A model generated the notes under the pieces. The model ran no database searches. It saw only the letters and a program-made list of their open reading frames with translations, and was not told the origin of the DNA. A stretch of DNA of 15,233 nt from Nitrosarchaeum sp. (GTDB lineage Archaea; Thermoproteota; Nitrososphaeria; Nitrososphaerales; Nitrosopumilaceae), in contig SICY01000007.1 in the NCBI GenBank assembly GCA_009697485.1, forward strand, positions 1-15,233. The letters run 5' to 3'. Positions 6,077 through 12,477 of this stretch are shown piece after piece (within the stretch, counting starts at the first letter, position 1; each line of letters begins with the position of its first letter). The translations under genes and the position numbers were made by a program.

Positions 6077-6682
6077 TTAGAAATTTCGTTTACTGTTTTT
6101 ATTTTTCCAGTCAACTAAAGATAAGATTACACCTATCAATAACGTTACGATTCCAATAATTAACAAAATACCAGATATTGCCAAAGGCAAAATCTTATTC
6201 ATAAAAGGTGAATTTGAATTAGAAAGAGCATCAGAATTATCAGGATCTTCAGAAAGCATTACAACTGCATTAATTATTCTAGAACCCTGATTTTGAATTT
6301 CAAAGTTCAGTGTATCAGATTTGGTGATGTCCAACATTTCAAAGATAATTGGACCATCTTGAGAAAAGACACCATAGTCATCCCCATAAACATTAGAGAT
6401 GGATATGGAGAGTTTGTCACCATCATGATAATCAGTTATCTGCACACCCCACAATAGAGGAACATTAGACGATTTAGTACTGTATGAAAAATAACCAGAT
6501 TCACCAGGTATAATTTGTATATCATCAGAGATTTGGTTGAACATTCCTTCAAACATAGAAGGAATGTAAAAATCATCACGGTCAGTAATATTAGAAGTTG
6601 GAAAAACAGAAACCATAATCAAAAGGGAGCCGGTAACTAGGATTAATCCAAATATTCCAACTATAGGACCACGTTTTTTCAT
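6077..6682 (-). CDS. Two-span membrane protein with an outer domain
   Basis: I do not recognise this 201-residue protein. It begins MKKRGPIVG and has one membrane span at about 7-27 (IVGIFGLILVTGSLLIMVSVF). A mainly beta-like, Asp/Ser-rich domain of about 130 residues follows. A second span lies near 168-190 (LPLAISGILLIIGIVTLLIG), and the tail is basic (DWKNKNSKRNF). With both ends positively charged, the middle domain should face outside. The N-terminal span may serve as an uncleaved signal anchor. No catalytic motif or cysteine pair is visible. Thaumarchaeal genomes contain many such envelope proteins of unknown role. An AT-rich stretch upstream (about 6690-6705 on the minus strand) could be its TATA box. 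Confidence 0.78.
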   Translation of the reverse strand: MKKRGPIVGIFGLILVTGSLLIMVSVFPTSNITDRDDFYIPSMFEGMFNQISDDIQIIPGESGYFSYSTKSSNVPLLWGVQITDYHDGDKLSISISNVYGDDYGVFSQDGPIIFEMLDITKSDTLNFEIQNQGSRIINAVVMLSEDPDNSDALSNSNSPFMNKILPLAISGILLIIGIVTLLIGVILSLVDWKNKNSKRNF

Positions 6683-6780
6683 TTTAATAAAAATAATAAA
6701 AATAAACCCTACTTTAACATTAACGATAAATATTTTTAGAGATATAAAATTATTTTAATTCTAAAAAATATATAATAAAT

Positions 6781-7758
6781 CTATTTTCTAGATTTCTTTG
6801 AAGTCTTTGACTTCTTTTTTGTTGCTTTCTTGAAAGTCTTTGACTTCTTTTTTGTTGCTTTCTTGAAAGTCTTTGACTTCTTTTTTGTTGCTTTCTTGAA
6901 AGTCTTTGACTTCTTTTTTGTTGCTTTCTTTGCAGTCTTTGACTTCTTTTTTGTTGCTTTCTTGAAAGTCTTTGACTTCTTTTTTGTTGCTTTCTTTGCA
7001 GTCTTTGATTTTACAGATTTACGTTTTTTGGATGACTTTCGTTTTTTTGCAAATAATATTTGAAGATTAGAATGTACTTTGTCAAGTGCTTTTGCAGCAG
7101 ATTCTTCAGCCCTAGTTTTTTGTTCTAGATCTTTAACAAATTTTTCAGCCGCCTTATGACTTGTACTCATTGTTTCACGTAATGATGGTTTTGATTTGGA
7201 TTGTTTTTGAATTTTTGTGCTAATTTTTGACTTAATTTCATTGTATTTGGCAACATCTTCAGCAATCTTTTTTGCCGTTTTGTTCCTATTTTTTATCTCA
7301 AATTCTAACTCTTGGATACGATCATGTATTGTGTTTAATTGTGATTGGGCATATTGCTTTTCTTCAATATTTGTAGTAAACTCTAGTTTTTGTTCTGCAT
7401 CACTGAGTGCCTCTTTTTCACTGTTTAAACGCTCATGAGCTGCTACAACTAGTCTTTCAATACTTTCCAATTGAGATGTCTTTTGATTGAGAATTCCAGA
7501 TACATCAGTTGCATCCTCTTTTTCAGATTCAATTTTTCGATCTATTGAATGTAAACCAGATGAAGATCTTCTTTCAACTGATCTTATTTGTTGTAGTTGT
7601 CTTTCAGATTTTTTCCTAAGAGTAGTTGCTTGTTGCTTCTTTTGTCTTAGTTTAATTACCAATTTTTCTAGAGATGCCAACGATTGAATAAAGAGAAATT
7701 GGTCGGTTAAGTTATGAATATAATCATGATTTGACTTACCAGTTAACAAAATTAACAT
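6781..7758 (-). CDS. Coiled-coil protein with lysine-rich 11-residue repeat tail
   Basis: The product has 325 residues. From about 28 to 235 it is a long, charged coiled coil (LEKLVIKLRQKKQQATTLRK onward, with many heptad-like Leu/Ile/Glu/Lys patterns). The last 90 residues are extremely basic, with six tandem copies of KKATKKKSKT(F/A/S) and a KKSRK end. Such tails resemble those of histone H1-like and bacterial HctB-type proteins and suggest binding to DNA or another polyanion. No enzymatic motif is seen. The function is unknown; chromosome organisation is one inference. The start is uncertain. The ATG at 7758 is used, but a TATA-like GATTATATTC at 7716-7725 inside the frame would favour a shorter form, perhaps from TTG at 7680. 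Confidence 0.8.
   Translation of the reverse strand: MLILLTGKSNHDYIHNLTDQFLFIQSLASLEKLVIKLRQKKQQATTLRKKSERQLQQIRSVERRSSSGLHSIDRKIESEKEDATDVSGILNQKTSQLESIERLVVAAHERLNSEKEALSDAEQKLEFTTNIEEKQYAQSQLNTIHDRIQELEFEIKNRNKTAKKIAEDVAKYNEIKSKISTKIQKQSKSKPSLRETMSTSHKAAEKFVKDLEQKTRAEESAAKALDKVHSNLQILFAKKRKSSKKRKSVKSKTAKKATKKKSKTFKKATKKKSKTAKKATKKKSKTFKKATKKKSKTFKKATKKKSKTFKKATKKKSKTSKKSRK
6799..6996 (-). repeat. Six tandem 33-bp coding repeats
   Basis: Units lie at 6964-6996, 6931-6963, 6898-6930, 6865-6897, 6832-6864 and 6799-6831. Each encodes KKATKKKSKT plus one variable residue (F, A, F, F, F, S in protein order). They are nearly identical at DNA level, with differences confined largely to the last codon, so they probably expanded recently by slippage or recombination. 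Confidence 0.92.
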
Positions 7759-7820
7759 ACATTGATCGCAAAAATCGATTTTTTGAAAAAATATTAGTAA
7801 AGGTAATCATTAAAAAAAGA
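7759..7820. promoter_or_regulatory. Divergent promoter region with overlapping palindromes
   Basis: This 62-base gap separates two divergent genes. It holds a perfect palindrome AAAAATCGATTTTT (7770-7783) that overlaps a second one, ATTTTTT-g-AAAAAAT (7778-7792). A TATA-like AATATTAG (about 7789-7796) precedes the plus-strand gene. It may contain promoters for both genes. Confidence 0.4.
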
Positions 7821-8132
7821 ATGGAATTTCACCCAAAAGATTTGCCAGTATCAAAGACATACGATCTTAAAGATATCAAAGATGCATCAGATGCAGTTGA
7901 AGATATGGTGAAATTAGGATTCAGTAATCGGAGAGAAGGTTTTAGAGTTTTGATGCCAAAAGAATCAAAACTTGCAAAAAGAATAGGGTACACAGTAACA
8001 ACAGGAGTCACATATGGGCTTAGGCAAAAAAAAGAGACCAGAGACATAAAATATTGGACATACCATTATGATGAAAATCATTATGCTATAGTTTTGATTA
8101 GCAGTAAAGGCTTAACAGAATTAGGGTTTTGA
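7821..8132 (+). CDS. Hypothetical 103-residue protein
   Basis: The product is not recognised. It starts MEFHPKDLPVSKTYD, has a small helical part (LKDIKDASDAVEDMVKLGFS, about 16-35) with a following GFRVLMPKESKLAKRIGYTV stretch, and ends in a beta-rich, aromatic part (IKYWTYHYDENHYAIVLISS). No metal-binding or membrane motif is visible. It is probably a small cytosolic alpha/beta protein. The open frame extends back to a TTG at 7731, but that would overlap the start of the divergent coiled-coil gene and add a lysine-rich low-complexity stretch, so the ATG at 7821 is preferred. Its 3' end overlaps the convergent PAP2 gene by 12 bases. Confidence 0.7.
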   Translation: MEFHPKDLPVSKTYDLKDIKDASDAVEDMVKLGFSNRREGFRVLMPKESKLAKRIGYTVTTGVTYGLRQKKETRDIKYWTYHYDENHYAIVLISSKGLTELGF

Positions 8133-8789
8133 TTTCTCAAATATTTTGTATAGTTTTGTTTTTTTAGACATTACGCCAGCTAGCATCACACCAAGAATAG
8201 TTCCTCCAATAACATCCATTGGAAAATGCTGAAGAACATATACTCTACTTATGGATACCAATAAAGGATAGATAAGCAACAAGTATGAGCCTCTAGGAAA
8301 TCTTTCAGATAAGGCATATCCAAGGATTATTCCAAAAATTACAGCCCTCGTTGCATGTCCAGACGGATAAGAAGCATTGAATCCTCCTTCACAAAACAAT
8401 GCAAATGTATCATGGCTGATTTTTACCGGAAATGGTGTACCTTCATAATCAAAGTCAGGTCTATCTCTATCAATTCCGCATTTTATGTATCCAGCAAGCA
8501 GAGTTGATAAAACAATTAAAATCATCAAGGTAATTCCAACCTTTCTAGTTTTTTTGATTAAAAGCATCAAGATACCAAAACCTAACATGTAACTGATATC
8601 AGCGCTTTCGGTAATGATTTGCATGATAATATCAAGAGATGAATATCCCACGTTATCAGCAACAAAGGAAATTATTAATTGATCAAAACTTTCTGTTATT
8701 TGAAAATATACTAACATAGATACAATGACAAATGAAATTACAAGTAAAACAAATGAACGTGACCTAATATCAAAAATCCAATTTTGCAA
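8121..8789 (-). CDS. PAP2-family membrane phosphatase
   Basis: The 222-residue membrane protein shows all three motifs of the type 2 phosphatidic acid phosphatase family: K-x6-RP at Lys103-Pro111 (KCGIDRDRP), PSGH at 142-145 (YPSGHATR) and SR-x5-H-x3-D at 181-192 (SRVYVLQHFPMD). His145 and His188 would be the catalytic histidines. At least five hydrophobic spans are evident, including 12-30 and 85-102. The enzyme should remove phosphate from a lipid phosphate or isoprenoid pyrophosphate at the membrane, perhaps recycling polyprenyl carriers; the substrate is inference. The start is a TTG (8789). The next in-frame Met would cut the first span, and an AT-rich box lies about 26 bases upstream, so TTG is accepted with moderate certainty. 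Confidence 0.9.
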   Translation of the reverse strand: MQNWIFDIRSRSFVLLVISFVIVSMLVYFQITESFDQLIISFVADNVGYSSLDIIMQIITESADISYMLGFGILMLLIKKTRKVGITLMILIVLSTLLAGYIKCGIDRDRPDFDYEGTPFPVKISHDTFALFCEGGFNASYPSGHATRAVIFGIILGYALSERFPRGSYLLLIYPLLVSISRVYVLQHFPMDVIGGTILGVMLAGVMSKKTKLYKIFEKSKP

Positions 8790-8872
8790 TTAAGTAAACC
8801 TCAAGTATGTTATTTTTAATTTTTCTCAAGTAGATAAGTATTGAAAATAATTTACTGGATAAATATCAAATC

Positions 8873-8929
8873 ATGACAAAAATGATCGGCTCAAAGAATT
8901 TAACCAAGAGAATAATAGAAAAGCCGTGA
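8873..8929 (+). CDS. Possible 18-codon upstream ORF coupled to pgk
   Basis: An ATG at 8873 opens MTKMIGSKNLTKRIIEKP and stops at TGA 8927-8929. That stop overlaps the GTG start of pgk (GTGA). An AT-rich stretch (AAAATAATTTAC, 8844-8855) lies about 25 bases before the ATG, which would fit a leaderless start. The peptide is basic and has no known relative. It could be a leader that couples translation to pgk, or chance. Confidence 0.35.
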   Translation: MTKMIGSKNLTKRIIEKP

Positions 8930-10134
8930 AGGTACTCACACTAGATGATTTTGATCTTAAAGGCAAGACAGTTTTTTTGAGAGTTGACATGAATTGTCCC
9001 ATAGATCCTGAAACAATGGAGATTTCAGGAACTAAACGTATTGAAGAGGCAACAGAGACCATAAAAGCGCTAAAAGAAGCAAAAATGGTTGTTGCGTCTC
9101 ACCAAGGAAGAGTAGGAAATAAGGATTATACTGGAATGGACAAACATGCAAAAGTTCTTGAAAAATTAATGGGGAAAAAAATCAAGTATGTAGAAGACAT
9201 CATTGGTAGTGCTGCGCAAAACGAAATAAAGAATTTGAAAAATGGCGAGATATTGCTTTTAGATAATTTACGGTTATGTGCTGAAGAAAATTATGAATTC
9301 ACACCACAAGAAGCTGCAAACACTATCATGGTAAGCAGGTTATCGAAATTATTTGATCTTTGTGTGTTAGATTCATTTCCTAGTGCACATAGATCACACC
9401 CATCAATAGTGGGATTTCCACATGTTTTGCCTGCATGTGCAGGAAGAATTGTTGAAAGAGAGGTCAGAAATCTAGATGAAATCATGACTGTAGCTAAGGC
9501 ACCACATGTGATTGTGCTTGGTGGTTCCAAGGTTTCAGATAGATTAGAGGCAATCAAATTATTGATTCAAAACGGTCGTGCAGACCATGTGTTACTTACA
9601 GGGTTAATTGGAAATGTCTTCATGCGTGCGCAAGGAAGAATAAGATACCCGCTTGGAATAAAAAGAGAAGACGAGATAGTAGCAAAAGCACATTCTCTAA
9701 TTGGAGAATATCCAGATGTATTTTCCACTCCCGTAGACATTGCAATTGACAAAGATGGAGAGAGAGTAGAGATGGATGTAAGAGAACTTGAAATAGGAGA
9801 CAAAATTTATGATCTAGGACCTAAAACAGTAGAACATTATTCAAAATTAATTGCCGGTGCAGGAACTGTTTTCATAAGTGGTCCTGCAGGATTTTTTGAA
9901 AAAGAAAACTTTAGCTATGGAACAAAAGAATTACTCACTGCAGTTGCAAATTCCATGGCAACCACAATAGTAAGTGGGGGTCATTTAACATCTGCATTAA
10001 AAAAATATGGATTGGCAGAACAAATAGACCACATTAGTACAGCAGGAGGAGCACTTGTTCTGTATCTCACGGGTGAAAAACTTCCAATGATAAAAGCACT
10101 AGAAGATGCAGCTATCAAACACAGATCTAAATAG
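8926..10134 (+). CDS. pgk: Phosphoglycerate kinase
   Basis: The 402-residue enzyme interconverts 1,3-bisphosphoglycerate plus ADP and 3-phosphoglycerate plus ATP. In an autotrophic archaeon it would mainly run toward gluconeogenesis. Family motifs are in order: LRVDMNCPID (18-27, with Asp21 and Asn23 of the substrate site), SHQGR (58-62), LLLDNLR (110-116), DSFPSAHRSHPS (149-160), VLGGSKVSDRLEAI (197-210), GPAGFFEKENFSYGT and a C-terminal GGHLTSAL...HISTAGGA (351-376). The usual GGGDS nucleotide motif reads SGGHLTS, a form seen in archaeal enzymes. The start is GTG at 8926: no in-frame ATG lies just upstream and MKVLTLDDF is a proper N-terminus. No strong ribosome binding site is visible. The 3' end overlaps the convergent zinc-ribbon gene by eight bases. 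Confidence 0.96.
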   Translation: MKVLTLDDFDLKGKTVFLRVDMNCPIDPETMEISGTKRIEEATETIKALKEAKMVVASHQGRVGNKDYTGMDKHAKVLEKLMGKKIKYVEDIIGSAAQNEIKNLKNGEILLLDNLRLCAEENYEFTPQEAANTIMVSRLSKLFDLCVLDSFPSAHRSHPSIVGFPHVLPACAGRIVEREVRNLDEIMTVAKAPHVIVLGGSKVSDRLEAIKLLIQNGRADHVLLTGLIGNVFMRAQGRIRYPLGIKREDEIVAKAHSLIGEYPDVFSTPVDIAIDKDGERVEMDVRELEIGDKIYDLGPKTVEHYSKLIAGAGTVFISGPAGFFEKENFSYGTKELLTAVANSMATTIVSGGHLTSALKKYGLAEQIDHISTAGGALVLYLTGEKLPMIKALEDAAIKHRSK

Positions 10135-10474
10135 ACGATTTACAAAAAGGGTTAGGACAAATTTGTTTTTCAGATACACCAAGATACACATCTAAATTAC
10201 AAGCACTGCAATGGTGTTTTTCCATAGTATCAAATAGCTTGAGCCAGATAGTGGTAAAATTTTGTGCAATATTTCTTGCAAGACCAGAATCACAAATTTC
10301 ATGAAAATATGATTCCACATCATCTACAATCCAAGAAGGATCTAAATCTCCGTTTTGTTTTATTTTCGCAAAAATTTCATCGTTTGTGAATTTGTCATCA
10401 GCATCATTGTGATTTTCAAAAATTATTTTTCTAATTTGAAGTTGAATTGGAATTGTGGGGGTAAAATTGCCCAT
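10127..10474 (-). CDS. Small protein with C-terminal zinc ribbon
   Basis: The function of this 115-residue protein is not recognised. Residues 10-85 look like a helical, winged-helix-like region (LQIRKIIFENH, FTNDEIFAKI, VESYFHEICDSGLARNI). The end carries four cysteines: Cys89 and Cys92 in HHCSACNLDV, and Cys106 and Cys111 in QICPNPFC, a C-x2-C...C-x4-C zinc-ribbon pattern. It begins one base after the sufU stop and so is the last gene of the suf operon. This could mean a regulatory or accessory role in Fe-S biogenesis, or simple read-through; both are inference. The four cysteines could alternatively hold an Fe-S cluster. It overlaps the convergent pgk by eight bases. Confidence 0.78.
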   Translation of the reverse strand: MGNFTPTIPIQLQIRKIIFENHNDADDKFTNDEIFAKIKQNGDLDPSWIVDDVESYFHEICDSGLARNIAQNFTTIWLKLFDTMEKHHCSACNLDVYLGVSEKQICPNPFCKSSI

Positions 10475-10475
10475 G

Positions 10476-10919
10476 TCAGTATAAGTTGGCTGCCTCTTCT
10501 TTTAACTTATCCACATCTTGAGAATCTTTCATATGTTTTCCAAGATATGAGTAAAGAGCAGATTTCAATACTTTAAGAGAAAGTAGTGCACATTTTATTC
10601 TAACAGCCTGTAGATGTTCCAATCCCAGCTCACTTAACACATCGTGTTTAGTGATATTTCTCACTTCTTCAATTCTTTTACCTTTTGTAATTTCAGTCAA
10701 TACGGAAGAGCACGCCATGCAAATAGCACACCCCTTACCATGAAATTTAATATCAGATACTTTGTCATCGACAATTTTCATATCAATATCAATACTGTCA
10801 CCACATAATGGATTTGAGTCATGAAAAGTAACATCAGGATTTTCTATTTTACCATAATTGATAGGGTTTCTTGAATAATCAATTATCATTTCATGATAAA
10901 TGTCTGCATTGCTGCTCAT
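10476..10919 (-). CDS. sufU: SufU/IscU-type Fe-S cluster assembly protein
   Basis: The 147-residue protein belongs to the NifU N-terminal/IscU/SufU fold and acts as sulfur acceptor or scaffold next to SufS. The ligand set is visible: Cys39 and Asp41 in NPLCGDS, Cys64 in GKGCAICMAC and Cys110 in RIKCALLSL. The RIKC form (Lys before the last Cys) is that of SufU, while IscU has His-Cys and an LPPVK motif that is absent here. Between Cys64 and Cys110 there are only 46 residues, so the roughly 16-20 residue insertion typical of bacterial SufU is missing. Two extra cysteines (67, 70) lie beside Cys64. The start ATG overlaps the sufS stop (ATGA). The C-terminal tail is helical and charged. Confidence 0.93.
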   Translation of the reverse strand: MSSNADIYHEMIIDYSRNPINYGKIENPDVTFHDSNPLCGDSIDIDMKIVDDKVSDIKFHGKGCAICMACSSVLTEITKGKRIEEVRNITKHDVLSELGLEHLQAVRIKCALLSLKVLKSALYSYLGKHMKDSQDVDKLKEEAANLY

Positions 10920-12160
10920 AGTTTGAATATCCTTGCAACTTTGTTTAATGAGTTAATCAATGAATCTATTTCCTCTTTAGTGTTGTAAATGTAAAAACTT
11001 GCCCTAGATGTGGCTGCAACATTTAGTCTTTCCATTAGTACTTGAGCACAGTGATGCCCAGATCTTACTGCAATTCCCTCCTCATCTATTATTTGTGCTA
11101 CATCATGAGGATGGACATCTGCAAAATTAAATGAAATTACACCACCTCTTTTTGAGATATCTTTGGTGCCATAGATTGTAAGCCCATTTATTTGAGATAA
11201 TTTTTCAATAGCATAATTTGTCAATTCAATTTCGTGTTCTCGTACATTATCCATTCCAAGATTTGTGAGATAGTCTATCGCTGCTCCAAATCCAATAACA
11301 TCAGCAATATTTGGAGTACCAGCTTCGAATTTGTATGGTAAATCATTCCATGTTGTTTCGTATTTGTGAACTTCCCTAATCATATCACCACCGCCATGAA
11401 ATGGGTTCATGGTTTGCAGTACTGACTTTCTTACCCATAAAACACCAATTCCGGTAGGTCCCAACATTTTATGCCCAGAAAATGCAAAAAAATCGCAATC
11501 TAGTTTTTCAATGTTAACAGGCATGTGAGGAACAGCTTGGGCGCCATCGATCAAAGTCAATACACCAAATTCTTTACATTTTGAAACTATTTTTTCTGCA
11601 TCAGTAATAGTGCCAAGAACATTAGACATTAGACTAAATGTTACAAGTTTGACTTTGCCTGTTGCAAGATATTTGGTAAGATCATCTAAAATTAATTCGC
11701 CATTATCATCCATTCCAATGTATTCGAGCTTGGCACCTTTTTCTTGAGTTAAGAGTTGCCAAGGTACAATATTGCTATGATGTTCGTATTCAGTGGTAAC
11801 TATAATGTCATCTTTTTGGATGTGGGTTCTACCCCATGCATATGCAACTAGATTTATTGCTTCAGTTGTTCCTCTAACAAAAATAATTTCTTCTCTATTT
11901 TTTACATGTATAAAATTTGCAATCTTATCTCTTGTTGCCTCATAAAGTTCAGTTGCTTCTTCTGCCAATGCGTAGACTGCTCTGTGGATATTTGCATTGT
12001 GATTTTTATAGTAATCAGTGATTGCATCAATTACTTGGTTTGGTTTCTGTGTTGTAGAAGCATTATCTAAATAGACAAGTGTCTTGTTATCCCTAACAGT
12101 TCTTTGTAAAATAGGAAAATCTTTCCGTAACTTTTCAAAAGATGTGTGTATACTTTGCAT
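10916..12160 (-). CDS. sufS: Cysteine desulfurase (SufS, group II)
   Basis: This PLP enzyme of 414 residues takes sulfur from L-cysteine to supply the Suf machinery. Lys231 in FSGHKMLGPTG is the PLP-binding lysine and Cys371 in RSGHHCAQ carries the persulfide; the short RxGHHCA form marks the SufS/CsdA group. Other family segments include YLDNASTTQKP (30-40), IIFVRGTTEAINLVA (92-106), EHHSNIVPW (126-134), DGAQAVPHMPV (205-215) and ETTWNDLPYKFEAGTPNI (268-285). Length is normal. The start at 12160 lies two bases after the stop of the Rieske-type ferredoxin gene, and the 3' end overlaps sufU by four bases, so the three genes form one transcript. Confidence 0.97.
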   Translation of the reverse strand: MQSIHTSFEKLRKDFPILQRTVRDNKTLVYLDNASTTQKPNQVIDAITDYYKNHNANIHRAVYALAEEATELYEATRDKIANFIHVKNREEIIFVRGTTEAINLVAYAWGRTHIQKDDIIVTTEYEHHSNIVPWQLLTQEKGAKLEYIGMDDNGELILDDLTKYLATGKVKLVTFSLMSNVLGTITDAEKIVSKCKEFGVLTLIDGAQAVPHMPVNIEKLDCDFFAFSGHKMLGPTGIGVLWVRKSVLQTMNPFHGGGDMIREVHKYETTWNDLPYKFEAGTPNIADVIGFGAAIDYLTNLGMDNVREHEIELTNYAIEKLSQINGLTIYGTKDISKRGGVISFNFADVHPHDVAQIIDEEGIAVRSGHHCAQVLMERLNVAATSRASFYIYNTKEEIDSLINSLNKVARIFKL

Positions 12161-12162
12161 TT

Positions 12163-12471
12163 CTAAACCTCCACGTAGATCTCGTTTTGATCTATTTTAA
12201 CATTGTATGTTTTTAGTGGTATTTCTGCAGGAAGATTTTCTGGCTTTCCACTTTGTAAATTAAAAACAGAAAGATGTAATGGACATCTTACACCTTCCTC
12301 GCTGAGAAATCCTGTTGAAAGATCAGCATCTGCATGAGTACATATTAGATCAGTTGCATAGATTTTTCCTTTTTGATTTGCCAAAAGAATTTTTTTATCA
12401 TCATGAGAAAAACCAAAGAGTTGACCAGTCTTTACTTGATCCAATTTACAAGCTTTAATCCATTGAGCCAA
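12163..12471 (-). CDS. Rieske-type [2Fe-2S] ferredoxin within the suf operon
   Basis: This 102-residue soluble protein carries the Rieske cluster motif: Cys44-Thr-His46 and Cys63-Pro-Leu-His66, with LSTGFLSEEG between them and the typical VFNLQSGKPENLPAEIPLKTY after. It is close to the NirD/ferredoxin-component branch of Rieske proteins rather than to respiratory Rieske subunits, since it has no membrane anchor or Tat signal. It lies between sufD and sufS with gaps of six and two bases, so it is made together with the Fe-S assembly proteins. A role as electron donor for cluster assembly or reductive steps is plausible but not shown. A partner reductase is not visible in the window. Confidence 0.92.
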   Translation of the reverse strand: MAQWIKACKLDQVKTGQLFGFSHDDKKILLANQKGKIYATDLICTHADADLSTGFLSEEGVRCPLHLSVFNLQSGKPENLPAEIPLKTYNVKIDQNEIYVEV

Positions 12472-12477
12472 GTTTTA

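Noticed and set aside
6799..6996. CRISPR-like array, because of regular 33-bp repeats
   Set aside because: The repeats are directly adjacent without spacers and lie in frame inside a protein gene.
6830..7063. Plus-strand ORF of repeated KVFDFFFVAFL opposite the lysine-rich tail
   Set aside because: It is the antisense shadow of the KKATKKKSKTF repeats; a repeated coding sequence keeps the opposite frame open.
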